NCBI GenBank assembly: GCA_014075215.1
Contig: CP046177.1
Coordinates: forward strand, 3,658,501-3,722,500
Direction: 5' to 3'
DNA from: Flavobacteriaceae bacterium
GTDB lineage: Bacteria > Bacteroidota > Bacteroidia > Flavobacteriales > Flavobacteriaceae
DNA: 64,000 nt
The position numbers were made by a program, and so were the translations under genes. Below the pieces are notes generated by a model. That model was not told where the DNA came from. It saw only the letters and a program-made list of their open reading frames with translations, and searched no databases. Each line of letters starts with the position of its first letter. The first letter of the stretch is position 1. Shown piece by piece: positions 18,499-27,548 of the stretch.

Positions 18499-19320
18499 AT
18501 GGATTTTATCAAAACTACCGAGCAAGATTCCAAATATGACCATTTGGAAACCATGGAGGTTTCCGAACTAATTCAAAAAATAAATGCAGAAGATCAAACC
18601 GTTGCCATAGCGGTAGAAAAAAGCATTCCGCAAATCGTAAGACTGACAGAACAAATTATTCTCAAACTACAAAATGGCGGTCGGTTATTTTATATTGGAG
18701 CAGGAACCAGTGGCCGGTTAGGTATTTTAGATGCCTCGGAATGCCCTCCTACCTTTGGCATTCCTCACAATTTGGTTATCGGGCTGATTGCCGGAGGTGA
18801 TGCAGCCATTAGAAAAGCAGTTGAATTTGCAGAAGATTCCTTAACACAAGGTTGGGAAGATTTGCAAGAACATGCTGTTTCGGAAAAAGATGTTGTTGTT
18901 GGGATTGCTGCTTCGGGAACCACACCTTATGTTATTGCTGCCATACAGCGTTGTAATGAACAGGGTATTCTAACCGGATGCATTACCTGCAACAAGAATT
19001 CGCATTTAAGCACTATTGTCCGATTTCCGATTGAGGTGGTAACAGGCCCTGAATTTATTACCGGAAGTTCCAGGATGAAAGCAGGGACGGCGCAAAAAAT
19101 GGTGCTAAATATGATAACTACTGCTACTATGATACAACTCGGAAAGGTAAAGGGGAACAAAATGGTAGACATGCAATTGTCAAACAATAAATTGCTCCGC
19201 AGAGGGATTTTAATGTTAGTCGATGAATTGCATATAAGCGAGTATGTGGCTTCTCTATTGTTGGAAGAATACGGATCGGTAAGAAATGCTATAAAAAATT
19301 ATACGGATGGCAACTCATAA
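18499..19320 (+). CDS. murQ: N-acetylmuramic acid 6-phosphate etherase
   Basis: 273 residues with an SIS domain. The diagnostic segment FYIGAGTSGRLGILDASECPPTFG is present, with the expected downstream GIAASGTTPYV and ITGSSRMKAGTAQKMVLNM. The enzyme cleaves the lactyl ether of MurNAc-6-P during cell-wall recycling. It starts at ATG 18499. Its stop overlaps the next small membrane protein gene by 14 nt, implying co-transcription. Confidence 0.96.
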   Translation: MDFIKTTEQDSKYDHLETMEVSELIQKINAEDQTVAIAVEKSIPQIVRLTEQIILKLQNGGRLFYIGAGTSGRLGILDASECPPTFGIPHNLVIGLIAGGDAAIRKAVEFAEDSLTQGWEDLQEHAVSEKDVVVGIAASGTTPYVIAAIQRCNEQGILTGCITCNKNSHLSTIVRFPIEVVTGPEFITGSSRMKAGTAQKMVLNMITTATMIQLGKVKGNKMVDMQLSNNKLLRRGILMLVDELHISEYVASLLLEEYGSVRNAIKNYTDGNS

Positions 19321-19552
19321 GAAACAGTTAGTAAAGGGTTTAAAATACTTAGGTGTTTTGATTTTGCTTTTTATTGTTTCCCCTGTTGTATTGAGTATTT
19401 CTTATAAAGCATTGCATCTTTATAAAGAAGGATATCAATATATGCTTTCCATTGGTGCTGTAATGATTTCTTTTTTACTGCTATTGTTTACTGTTTTCTT
19501 TGCTTTTAAAACGTTTAAAATTATTGTAAGCGCAATTTTTGATTCCAAATGA
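19307..19552 (+). CDS. Small membrane protein (DUF6095-like)
   Basis: 81 residues with two predicted transmembrane segments (YLGVLILLFIVSPVVLSI and AVMISFLLLLFTVFFAF) and a short basic N-terminus. It overlaps the end of murQ by 14 nt. I recognise it as the short flavobacterial membrane protein that usually follows murQ. No function is known. Confidence 0.8.
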   Translation: MATHKKQLVKGLKYLGVLILLFIVSPVVLSISYKALHLYKEGYQYMLSIGAVMISFLLLLFTVFFAFKTFKIIVSAIFDSK

Positions 19553-19646
19553 GTTCATTGGTATTAAACTTCACAGGTTTTAAATGACGATTTTTACATA
19601 TTTTGATTTTTAAATGCAACTTTTACACTTTCAAACTTTATAACAC

Positions 19647-20006
19647 ATGTCAACACACTATGAATTAGGAAAAAAAGGAGAGCAGATAGCTATCGATTAT
19701 TTGGTGGAGAAAAAATATGAGGTTTTGGAGCACAATTGGCGCTATCAAAAGGCAGAAATAGATATTATTGCTAAAAAAGGAAATATACTGATTGCTGTTG
19801 AAGTAAAAACAAGAACTACCGGAAATTTTGGAGATCCCCAACATTTTGTAAACCCCAAAAAGATAAAATTAATGGTAATGGCCATGAACTCATATGTATT
19901 CCAAAAAGAGTTGGATATTGAAGTACGGTTTGACATTATAGCCATTATAAAAAACGAAGTAGCTACTTCTATTGAACACTTAGAATACGCATTTTTATTT
20001 TTTTAA
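19647..20006 (+). CDS. yraN: YraN/UPF0102 family nuclease-fold protein
   Basis: 119 residues. The family pattern is clear: LGKKGEQIAIDYLVEKKY, LEHNWRYQKAEIDIIAKKG and LIAVEVKTRTTGNFGDP, containing the E, D and ExK residues of a restriction-endonuclease-like fold. The physiological role is uncertain. The gene converges with the TlpA-like gene, and the two overlap by 12 nt at their 3' ends. Confidence 0.93.
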   Translation: MSTHYELGKKGEQIAIDYLVEKKYEVLEHNWRYQKAEIDIIAKKGNILIAVEVKTRTTGNFGDPQHFVNPKKIKLMVMAMNSYVFQKELDIEVRFDIIAIIKNEVATSIEHLEYAFLFF

Positions 20007-21365
20007 TCCGGAAATAATATTTTTTAAATGATTTAATGGTATAGGTGCTCCGATAATTTGCTTATCGGTGTCTAATACAAAATAACTGGGCGTAGCAACA
20101 ACCTGATAGATTGCAGCTACCTTGTTATGCCATTTTCCTAAGCCTAGAGCATGGCGCCATCCGGGCAATGATGTTTTAAACTTATCCCATTTAGTTTGAG
20201 TTGTTTCCATGGCAAAAGCAATCACTTTTACATGGGTTTTATCTTTCATAAATGTAAATAATTGTGGAATTTCTTTCATACAATGAGAGCATTCCGTACT
20301 ATAAAAAACCAATATATAATGATTCGCTTCATTTAATTCGGAAAGTGTAACTGTTTTTCCATTTTCTTCCCAGGAAAAATCCGGGGCAGTTCTGCCAATA
20401 GCGACTGACAGTTCGCGTATTACTTTGTTTTTAAATTCGGTATTTTGGAGTGCTTCGGGAAGTTGATCATAGTGTCGGGCAATCATGTAATCTACAATTA
20501 AAGCATATTTTATATCGGAAAATTGAGTCATTAAAAACTCTATAATAGCGACCTTAAACTGCTGATTCGTAATTAATTCCAGTACTTTGTCAACTGCTTT
20601 TTTGTGCAATGTCAACTGCTGGTCCGAATCTTCCGAATGGTTTACATAAAATACATAATCGTTAATACTGCTGATTAAAAAAGAAGAATTAAAAAGGTGT
20701 GGATTAGTAAAATCTATATAGTCAAAGAAATGAGTGCGTATATTGTCTTGATGTTCCTGAACGGTTTTTATTACTTTCGGAGCATTATAACGAGCTGCAG
20801 CCTTGATAAAATGAGCTATCAGAAAGCCGGTTGCTTTTTGGGAGTAGTCTTCCTGAATTTTTTTTACGCTAGCTACCGAAGTCTTATATGCTCTGGCACT
20901 TGTTCCCGTTGGCATATTTAAATATAAAGCCTGTATGGAATCTGTTTTTGATTGTGCTACGGAAATTGTTTTTAGATAATCCGTATACAACCTGTTTTCT
21001 TTAGACTTCTGAAATTCAACAAAAGGTCTGGGTAAACTCAAATCGATAGAAAAAACAATATCTTCTTTATTAAATAAAAAATCTACAAAACCTCCTTTTT
21101 GCAAATCGTAAGCAATTCTGTAATAACCGGGGGTGTCATTATCATTAAACAGGAACTCAAAAGAATCTACTATAACTTGTTGGGCATTTCTTTGCAAGGT
21201 ATCTTTTTTAACAGCAACATTTCTTAAATACAACTGATTGGTACCTTCTATTTTATACAAATAAGCATTTTTAAAATCTTTAGAAGGGCTTAAAGTACCC
21301 GATATTTTATATTGCCCCTGCACAAGGGCACTTGTCAATAACAAAAAAACAACGATTTTTTTCAT
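19995..21365 (-). CDS. TlpA-like thioredoxin-fold thiol-disulfide protein
   Basis: 456 residues. A signal peptide (MKKIVVFLLLTSALVQGQ) is followed by a DUF4369-like N-terminal beta domain (YKISGTLSPSKDFKNAYLYKIEG) and a helical middle. The C-terminal thioredoxin domain starts at about residue 315 (GRTAPDFSWEENGKTVTLSEL) with the active-site motif ECSHC and the cis-proline region VVATPSYFVLDTD. It is probably an exported periplasmic redox protein. The gene is intact. Confidence 0.88.
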   Translation of the reverse strand: MKKIVVFLLLTSALVQGQYKISGTLSPSKDFKNAYLYKIEGTNQLYLRNVAVKKDTLQRNAQQVIVDSFEFLFNDNDTPGYYRIAYDLQKGGFVDFLFNKEDIVFSIDLSLPRPFVEFQKSKENRLYTDYLKTISVAQSKTDSIQALYLNMPTGTSARAYKTSVASVKKIQEDYSQKATGFLIAHFIKAAARYNAPKVIKTVQEHQDNIRTHFFDYIDFTNPHLFNSSFLISSINDYVFYVNHSEDSDQQLTLHKKAVDKVLELITNQQFKVAIIEFLMTQFSDIKYALIVDYMIARHYDQLPEALQNTEFKNKVIRELSVAIGRTAPDFSWEENGKTVTLSELNEANHYILVFYSTECSHCMKEIPQLFTFMKDKTHVKVIAFAMETTQTKWDKFKTSLPGWRHALGLGKWHNKVAAIYQVVATPSYFVLDTDKQIIGAPIPLNHLKNIISGLKK

Positions 21366-21385
21366 ACGGATTCACTTGGTTTATA

Positions 21386-21552
21386 TTGAACTCATTAAGA
21401 AAGTTTTTAATTTGAAGCATTCAAACGTATCAACTACAAAGCCTCCTTCTCAAGGAGTGTTCCAAAAGTACTGTTTCCGGAAGAAAATAAACTGATTTCT
21501 CAAAGATTTTTACACTGGGAACCTTTTTAAAACTTATTCAAAATGAGTTCAA
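21386..21552. repeat. Degenerate MITE with TTGAACTCATT ends
   Basis: TTGAACTCATT (21386-21396) and AATGAGTTCAA (21542-21552) form inverted ends around 167 bp of non-coding DNA. It is related to the GAACTCATTTAAAC family at 11006. Its right end supplies the stop codon of the gene at 21549-21899. Confidence 0.5.
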
Positions 21553-21899
21553 TAGTTCAATTGTTCAAAGTAATGTATAATTGCTTCTTTCATGAGTACG
21601 GTTTGTTCTCCGGGTTTTAAGTTTGGGAGCTCGGTAATGGTTTTATAATGCGGCCAATTATCATTGTCAAAATAATCAAAAGCATAATAACCATAAGGTT
21701 CCAAAAGTCTACAAATGGCAATATGCATCAGATGTATTTTTTCATCTTTTTTAAACCTTCTTTTTCCCTGTCCCAATTCCTGAACGCCAATTAAATAAAT
21801 AATACCATCTATCTGTAAAGTAGCCCCGTCTGCAAATTGACGGGAAAGTTTAGCAACCAACAGATCCCATTTTTCCTTTAAAGAAATATTTTTGGTCAT
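21549..21899 (-). CDS. Conserved hypothetical protein, divergent from bioF
   Basis: About 116 residues from ATG 21899 (MTKNISLKEKWDLLVAKLS). The longer upstream frame overlaps bioF and is unlikely. Visible features are GATLQIDGIIYLIGVQELGQGKRRF-type strands, FKKDEKIHLMHIAICRLLEPYG and FDYFDNDNWPHYKTITELP. I recognise it only as a flavobacterial protein of unknown function. The TGA stop falls inside the end of the MITE at 21386-21552, so the native C-terminus may have been altered by that insertion. Confidence 0.7.
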   Translation of the reverse strand: MTKNISLKEKWDLLVAKLSRQFADGATLQIDGIIYLIGVQELGQGKRRFKKDEKIHLMHIAICRLLEPYGYYAFDYFDNDNWPHYKTITELPNLKPGEQTVLMKEAIIHYFEQLNY

Positions 21900-21948
21900 T
21901 GCGTTATTAAAAAGACAAAGGTATGAGATTTTACATACATTTGCGTTG

Positions 21949-23133
21949 ATGAGGTTTCCGAAAAAACTAGATGATAAACTAGAAAAACGTACCGGCAAAA
22001 ATGCAATGAGAACATTGCAAACCCGCACTCACCTGATTGATTTTTCCTCTAATGATTATTTAGGCATCGCTGCATCCACAGTTATTTTTGACCGCGTATA
22101 CCAATACCTGCTATATCATAACATAAAAGCTAATGGAGCTACCGGATCGCGACTGCTATCGGGAAATCATAGAACGTATGTTATATTGGAAAAAACAATA
22201 TGCGAATTTCACGCCTCAGAGTCGGCAACTGTTTACAACTCCGGATATAATGCCAATATAGGTTTTTTTTCTGCGGTTCCTCAACGGGGGGATATTATCT
22301 TATATGATGAATTTATACATGCTTCTATAAGAGATGGTATCAAAATAAGCAATGCAGAATCATACAAGTTTAGACATAACGATTTAAAAGATCTGGATAA
22401 AATATTGAAGTATCATATGACGTCTGCTAATGCAATAGCTGCTGACAAATCAAAATATCGCCAGGAAATTTTTGTGGTTACCGAAGCTGTTTTTTCTATG
22501 GATGGCGATACTCCGGATTTCATTAAAATGATTGCATTGGTAAAAAAAAACAATGCTTTTTTGGTGGTCGATGAAGCACATGCCGTTGGTGTTTTTGGAA
22601 GACAAGGACAAGGAATTTGTCAGGATATAGGTATGGAAAAAGACGTATTTGCCAGAATCATTACCTTTGGCAAAGCGTTAGGTTGTCACGGAGCAGCCAT
22701 ATTGGGAAATGAAAAACTCAAACAATATTTGGTTAATTTTTCAAGAAGCTTTATATATACAACCGCATTGCCGCCACATACCATTGCAACGGTTTACGAG
22801 GCTTATCATTATTTAAAAAATGCTGACGGAGATAAAAAACGACAAGCATTAAAAGAACGGATTACTTTTTTTAAAAAAGAGATCATACGATTGCAACTTC
22901 AACATGTATTTATCACAAGCAATTCGACAATTCAATCTTGCATCATTCCGGGAAATCAGAAAGTAAAGAATATTGCGCAAAAGCTACAGAAAGAAGGGTT
23001 TGATGTACGACCTATTTTATCACCCACAATCAGTGAGAATGAAGAACGGTTGCGTTTTTGTCTCCATTCCTATAATTCAAAAGAAGAAATTCGCAACGTT
23101 TTGGAGTTGTTAGCTATTTTTGTAGCCGGTTAA
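21949..23133 (+). CDS. bioF: 8-amino-7-oxononanoate synthase
   Basis: 394 residues from ATG 21949 (MRFPKKLDDKLEKR). An upstream start would overlap the divergent neighbour. Family motifs are DFSSNDYLGIA, GATGSRLLSGNHRTYVILE, VFSMDGDTPD, VVDEAHAVGVFG and the PLP-lysine segment ITFGKALGCHGAAIL. It condenses pimeloyl-thioester with alanine, the first committed biotin ring step. bioD and bioA follow after a MITE. Confidence 0.93.
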   Translation: MRFPKKLDDKLEKRTGKNAMRTLQTRTHLIDFSSNDYLGIAASTVIFDRVYQYLLYHNIKANGATGSRLLSGNHRTYVILEKTICEFHASESATVYNSGYNANIGFFSAVPQRGDIILYDEFIHASIRDGIKISNAESYKFRHNDLKDLDKILKYHMTSANAIAADKSKYRQEIFVVTEAVFSMDGDTPDFIKMIALVKKNNAFLVVDEAHAVGVFGRQGQGICQDIGMEKDVFARIITFGKALGCHGAAILGNEKLKQYLVNFSRSFIYTTALPPHTIATVYEAYHYLKNADGDKKRQALKERITFFKKEIIRLQLQHVFITSNSTIQSCIIPGNQKVKNIAQKLQKEGFDVRPILSPTISENEERLRFCLHSYNSKEEIRNVLELLAIFVAG

Positions 23134-23138
23134 AAATA

Positions 23139-23305
23139 TTAGGGCGTGTTAACACTAAACGAGAATCATGGATTTTTTAGCTATTTTTTTGGATTTTGAG
23201 GCAGTTTTTGCAGAACATAGCCGAGCTACGTTTAAAAAAGCTAACGAAAAAAGGCAGAAAAAGAGCAAAAAAGACAATTTTTGGCTTAGTGTTAACACGC
23301 CCTAA
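23139..23305. repeat. MITE with perfect 20-bp TTAGGGCGTGTTAACACTAA ends
   Basis: TTAGGGCGTGTTAACACTAA at 23139-23158 is exactly the reverse complement of 23286-23305. The 167-bp interior has no ORF and contains AACATAGCCGAGCTACGTTT. It separates bioF from bioD and starts 5 bp after the bioF stop codon. It could form a large hairpin in the transcript and act as a terminator or attenuator. Confidence 0.8.
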
Positions 23306-23391
23306 TTGAATGCCCGTTTAGATACCGGAAAGGGAATGGTTAGACTGTTTTTAAATCTTTTAATATTCAATAAAAACAAAAGACTTTTCAA

Positions 23392-24003
23392 ATGGCAAAA
23401 AAATATTTTATCACAGGAATTTCAACAGGTGTAGGAAAAACCGTCGTGGCAGCTATTATAACGGAAGCTTTGGAAGCCGATTATTGGAAACCTGTACAAG
23501 CAGGGGACTTACACAATTCGGATACAGCCAGAGTAGCGGCACTCATTTCAAATCGAACATCTGTTTTTCATAAAAATGCAATTGCCCTGCAAACCCCGAT
23601 GAGTCCGCATGCAGCAGCAGAAATTGACGGAGTTCAAATCAAATTACACAACCTTACGGAACCTGAAACAAAAAACCATTTGGTGATAGAAGGCGCCGGA
23701 GGGTTATTGGTTCCTCTGAATGACAAGCATACAATTATAGATATCATTAAAGAGGAGTACAATGTTATTGTTGTTTCCCGCCATTATTTGGGCAGTATTA
23801 ACCATACATTGTTAACTGTGAAAACCTTACAAGAAAAAGGGTATCATGTGTCTGTCATTTTTTCGGGAAACAAACATGAAAGTACCGAAGATATCATTGT
23901 AAAAATGACCCGTGTTCCCGTAATTGGAAGAGTAGATGAAGAACCCTATTTTGACAAGCATGTAATCAAAGAATATGCAGAAAGATTTAAAGCGAAATTA
24001 TGA
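23392..24003 (+). CDS. bioD: Dethiobiotin synthetase
   Basis: 203 residues. The P-loop near the N-terminus is FITGISTGVGKTVVAA, followed by YWKPVQAGD and the ENHLVIEGAGGLLVPLN-type motif (here HLVIEGAGGLLVPLND). It forms the ureido ring of dethiobiotin with ATP and CO2. Its last codons overlap the bioA ATG by 4 nt (ATGA), so the two are translationally coupled. Confidence 0.95.
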   Translation: MAKKYFITGISTGVGKTVVAAIITEALEADYWKPVQAGDLHNSDTARVAALISNRTSVFHKNAIALQTPMSPHAAAEIDGVQIKLHNLTEPETKNHLVIEGAGGLLVPLNDKHTIIDIIKEEYNVIVVSRHYLGSINHTLLTVKTLQEKGYHVSVIFSGNKHESTEDIIVKMTRVPVIGRVDEEPYFDKHVIKEYAERFKAKL

Positions 24004-25265
24004 GTTTACAGAAAAGAGATAAAAAATACCTCTGGCACCCTTTAACGCAGCATAAAACACACCCTGACGCCATTGCTATAAAGAAAGCAAAAAACTGCAT
24101 TTTAACAGATGAAGAAGGAAATGAATATATAGACGGAATTGCCTCTTGGTATATTGCCATGTACGGGCATTGCAATAGCTATATTATCTGGCGGGTTTCT
24201 AAACAAATGCGACGATTAGACCAGGTGGTTTTTAGTGGGTTTACTCACGAACCGGCAATACAATTATCGGAAGAATTGATGAAGATCTTACCCAAAAACC
24301 AGCAAAAAATATTCTTTAGCGACAATGGGTCAACCAGTGTTGAAGTAGGAGTTAAAATGGCATTGCAATATCATTTTAACAGAGGGGAAAAGAAACAGGT
24401 ATTATTAGCTTTTGAAGAAGGGTTTCACGGAGATACTTTCGGTGCTATGAGTGTTTCGGGATTCTCAGTATACAATGGTGCTTTTGAAGATTATTTTATA
24501 GAAGTACAAAGGATTCCAACGCCGGGTAAAGAAAATACTCACCATATTATACAAACCTTAGAAAAGACAGTTGCAAAAAACAAGGTAGCAGGTTTTGTGT
24601 ATGAGCCTTTGGTACAAGGGGCTGCCGGCATGAAAACGTATAGTATTGAGGGCTTACATCGTATCCTGAGTTTTTGTAAAAAACACCACATCATCACCAT
24701 TGCAGATGAAGTAATGACAGGTTTCGGAAAAACAGGTACTTATTTTGCGTCCGATCAAATAGAAATCAAACCGGATATCATGTGTCTTAGCAAAGCACTT
24801 ACAGGAGGCTTGATGCCTATGGCACTGACCACATGCTCTCAAAAAATATACGATGCCTTCTACAGTGATGATATTGCAAAGGGATTATTTCATGGGCATA
24901 CCTATTCTGCAAATCCTTTGGCATGTGCTGCGGCTTTAGCTGCTACGGAATTATTACAAACTGAAAAAATTCAGAAAAAAAGTAAAAAAATTATGGCTTC
25001 CCACAAAGCATTTAATCAAAGAATAAAAACCCATCCAAAAGTAAAAGCAACACGCCAGATAGGAATCATCTTTGCTTTGGATTTGGATATCGAAGCGGAT
25101 CGTTATGGCAATATAAGAGATCAATTATTTCATTTCTTTATAAAGAAAGGTGTTTTTTTAAGACCTCTTGGGAATACCGTTTATATAGCTGCCCCTTATA
25201 CCATTTCAAAAAAACAATTACAGAAAATATATCAAACCATTGAAGAGTCGTTGACAATATTTTAA
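24000..25265 (+). CDS. bioA: Adenosylmethionine-8-amino-7-oxononanoate aminotransferase
   Basis: 421 residues. It begins MSLQKRDKKYLWHPLTQHK, has the class III aminotransferase signatures FFSDNGSTSVEVGVKMAL and ITIADEVMTGFGKTG, and the PLP lysine in CLSKALTGGLMPMALT. It converts KAPA to DAPA with SAM as amino donor. It overlaps bioD upstream, and the KAS gene follows within 2 nt of its stop codon. Confidence 0.95.
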   Translation: MSLQKRDKKYLWHPLTQHKTHPDAIAIKKAKNCILTDEEGNEYIDGIASWYIAMYGHCNSYIIWRVSKQMRRLDQVVFSGFTHEPAIQLSEELMKILPKNQQKIFFSDNGSTSVEVGVKMALQYHFNRGEKKQVLLAFEEGFHGDTFGAMSVSGFSVYNGAFEDYFIEVQRIPTPGKENTHHIIQTLEKTVAKNKVAGFVYEPLVQGAAGMKTYSIEGLHRILSFCKKHHIITIADEVMTGFGKTGTYFASDQIEIKPDIMCLSKALTGGLMPMALTTCSQKIYDAFYSDDIAKGLFHGHTYSANPLACAAALAATELLQTEKIQKKSKKIMASHKAFNQRIKTHPKVKATRQIGIIFALDLDIEADRYGNIRDQLFHFFIKKGVFLRPLGNTVYIAAPYTISKKQLQKIYQTIEESLTIF

Positions 25266-25267
25266 AT

Positions 25268-26467
25268 TTGCTGAAAATTTATCATTTGAAAACCGCTGTT
25301 TCCATAACTTCAATTTCATCTCTTTCCGCGCTGGGGAAAAATCAAAGTGAAATCTGGAAGAAATATCAAAACCGTCATCATTACATGGTATCGAAATCAT
25401 TCGATTCTTTTACTGCCTGGGTAGCAGCCATTTCCGATGAAAATAAAGAAGAACTACATGCACTACGGCTATCAAATTCTGCCTATAAAAACTTAGATCA
25501 TACCGTACTATATGCCATCTATACTTCAAGAGAAGCAGTTAAAAAAGCAGGTTGGAAAGCCTCAGATTGTTTTGGAGTCAATATAGGTTCTTCAAGAGGA
25601 GCTACAGCATTATTTGAAAAGTATCATCGCTCTTTTTTAAAGTACGATTTTGCAGAAATACAAACATCACCAACAACGACATTAGGAAATATTTCTTCGT
25701 GGGTAGCACACGATTTACAAACCGACGGGCCGGAAATATCGCACTCTATTACCTGTTCAACGGCTTTGCATGCTCTGCTAAATGGAGTTGCATGGATACA
25801 GGGAGGAATGGCGGATAAGTTTTTGGTAGGAGGGAGCGAAGCTGCATTAACGGCTTTTACCATTGCTCAAATGCAGGCGCTGAAGATTTATACAAAAGAA
25901 AGTACTTTACTTAACGGGCAACACCAAAATAATATATATCCCTCCAGGGCTTTTGATTTGAATAAAAAAGAAAATACGATGGTTATAGGAGAAGGTGCTG
26001 CTATATTGTGTCTGGAAAAAGGAAAACCTAAGAACTCAATGGCCGCCATAGAGGGAGTCGGGTTTGCTACGGAAATTTTAGAGCATAGTGTTTCCATATC
26101 TACAGGCGCACAGTGTTTTCAGAAGTCAATGTCTATGGCCCTGGAGAATAGTAATCCAGACGAAGTAGATGTAATTATCATGCATGCACCGGGAACCGTA
26201 AAAGGTGATATTTCGGAGTATCAAGCCATAAAGAAAGTATTTTCTGACAAACTTCCTTTTTTAACCACTAACAAATGGAAGTTGGGTCACACTTTTGGTG
26301 CTTCGGGAATGTTAAGTTTGGAACTGGCACTTTTGATGTTACAGCACCAGCAGGTTGTTCTTGTTCCTTATGCCAAAAAGCAACATCAACCGGAGAGCAT
26401 ACGCAAAATTTTGGTAAATGGCGTAGGTTTTGGCGGAAATGCAGTATCCGTATTACTGGGGAAATAA
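25268..26467 (+). CDS. Beta-ketoacyl-ACP synthase in the biotin operon
   Basis: About 399 residues with the thiolase fold. The catalytic triad is visible: Cys in SHSITCSTALHALLNG, His in IIMHAPGTVKGD and His in KLGHTFGASGMLSLEL. The C-terminal GVGFGGNAVSVLLG is typical of KAS I/II. No ATG is near; the likely start is TTG at 25268, three bases after the bioA stop. The position suggests a role in making the pimeloyl precursor rather than bulk fatty acids (inference from operon context). Confidence 0.88.
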   Translation: MLKIYHLKTAVSITSISSLSALGKNQSEIWKKYQNRHHYMVSKSFDSFTAWVAAISDENKEELHALRLSNSAYKNLDHTVLYAIYTSREAVKKAGWKASDCFGVNIGSSRGATALFEKYHRSFLKYDFAEIQTSPTTTLGNISSWVAHDLQTDGPEISHSITCSTALHALLNGVAWIQGGMADKFLVGGSEAALTAFTIAQMQALKIYTKESTLLNGQHQNNIYPSRAFDLNKKENTMVIGEGAAILCLEKGKPKNSMAAIEGVGFATEILEHSVSISTGAQCFQKSMSMALENSNPDEVDVIIMHAPGTVKGDISEYQAIKKVFSDKLPFLTTNKWKLGHTFGASGMLSLELALLMLQHQQVVLVPYAKKQHQPESIRKILVNGVGFGGNAVSVLLGK

Positions 26468-26580
26468 AGGATTTTAAATAGTTTAAAGTTGGAAAGGTAT
26501 AAAGTTTAAAGTCAGTTTTGGTATCGGTAAAATAGCACTAAAGGTAAAAGTTATATCAAAAAGAACCATATAAGATATTA
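26468..26580. other. Short intergenic with MITE-end remnant
   Basis: Contains AATAGCACTAAA at 26531-26542, complementary to TTTAGTGCTATA at 26608-26619, and TTATATCAAAAAGAACCATAT near 26561, which resembles the left end of the 6881-7046 MITE. No gene is seen. Confidence 0.4.
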
Positions 26581-26859
26581 GAATTTTTATATTTACGACT
26601 TAAGCTTTTTAGTGCTATATTTTTTGGTAAAGAGCATTTAAACTATAACAGAGATAAAGGCTTGGATTTCGTTGAACGCTTTAATGGGAAATATGTAATA
26701 GGAGAAGCCAAATTTTTATCAGATTTTTGGGGTTCTCAAAATTCCGATTTTGAAGATGCAATAGCAACACTTGAAGCAAAAGATGTAAATGCAATTAGAA
26801 TTGCTATTCTTGATGGTATATTATATCTGCGCGGAAGATCGAAAATACATAAGTTATAA
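26581..26859 (+). pseudogene. C-terminal fragment of a type II restriction endonuclease
   Basis: The frame is open with no start codon at its head. It reads FFGKEHLNYNRDKGLDFVER, FNGKYVIGEAKFLSDFWGSQ, DFEDAIATLEAKDV and IAILDGILYLRGRSK to a stop at 26859. The GEAK segment looks like the (E/D)xK half of a PD-(D/E)xK site. The pattern resembles Tsp45I-type restriction enzymes. No partner methylase is nearby. It is probably a relic left by IS insertion; an IS3 begins just downstream. Confidence 0.6.
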
Positions 26860-26919
26860 TTCCCCCCAAAAATCGGACAGTAATTTAAGTTAGATTTTTA
26901 ATTATAAATTTACTGTATC

Positions 26920-27195
26920 ATGAGTAGAAGAAGATTCACATCAGAGTTTAAATTCAAGGTGTTTTTAGAATCCTTGAGCGAGCGTTATACGATTCAAGAG
27001 TTGGGTCGTAAATATGAGATCCATCCAACCCAAATTACCAATTGGAAGGCTCAATTTTTAAAAAATGGTCAAGCTGTATTTGATCGTCCGGTAAAGGATT
27101 CAAAAACAGAGTCATAAGAGAAAGAAGATCGTTATTTAAAGAAGATCGGTCAGCAAAAGATGGAGATTGATTTTTTAAAGAAAGCCTTGTCATGA
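26920..27195 (+). pseudogene. IS3-family orfA with in-frame stop
   Basis: MSRRRFTSEFKFKVFLESLS with a helix-turn-helix (IQELGRKYEIHPTQITNWKAQFL). The frame is interrupted by TAA at 27115-27117 and then continues in frame as KEDRYLKKIGQQKMEIDFLK to TGA at 27193-27195. Confidence 0.8.
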
Positions 27196-27515
27196 ATAAG
27201 AGTTCAAAACAGCGTAAAGAACAGGTTGACAAGGCAAGTAAGCTGTCTATTGTAAAGCAATGTGATTTATTACAAATTCATCGTAGTAGTGTGTATTACA
27301 TTCCAAAGGGAGAGAGTTCATTGAATCTGGAGATCATGAGATTGATAGATGAGGAGCATCTGCTTCACCCATGGCTTGGAGTTCCTCGTATAACTACTTG
27401 GCTCAATATGGATAAGGGTTATAAGATCAACAAAAAGCGCATAGAACGCCTTTACAGACTCATGGGGTTGTCTGCCGTTGGCCCCAAGCCTAATACTTCC
27501 AAAAGAGGTAAAGGG
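27192..27515 (+). pseudogene. IS3-family orfB, 3' truncated
   Basis: It begins MNKSSKQRKEQVDKASKLSIVKQCDLLQIHRSSVYY and shows the HTH_21-like region (LMDEEHLLHPWLGVPRITTWL-type, MDKGYKINKKRIERLYRLMGL). The rve catalytic core is absent because ISAon1 starts at 27516. Confidence 0.82.
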
Positions 27516-27548
27516 GGGTCAAGCAAAAAAGTTGTGGGATTTAGATTT

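Larger units (their letters stand above)
26870..27515 (+). mobile_element. IS3-family element, truncated by ISAon1
   Basis: The left end appears near CCCCCCAAAAATCGGACAG (26863-26881). orfA and the first 108 codons of orfB follow, and the element is cut at 27515 by the ISAon1 end GGGTCAAGCAAAAAAGTTG. The right half is absent from the window. Confidence 0.75.
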
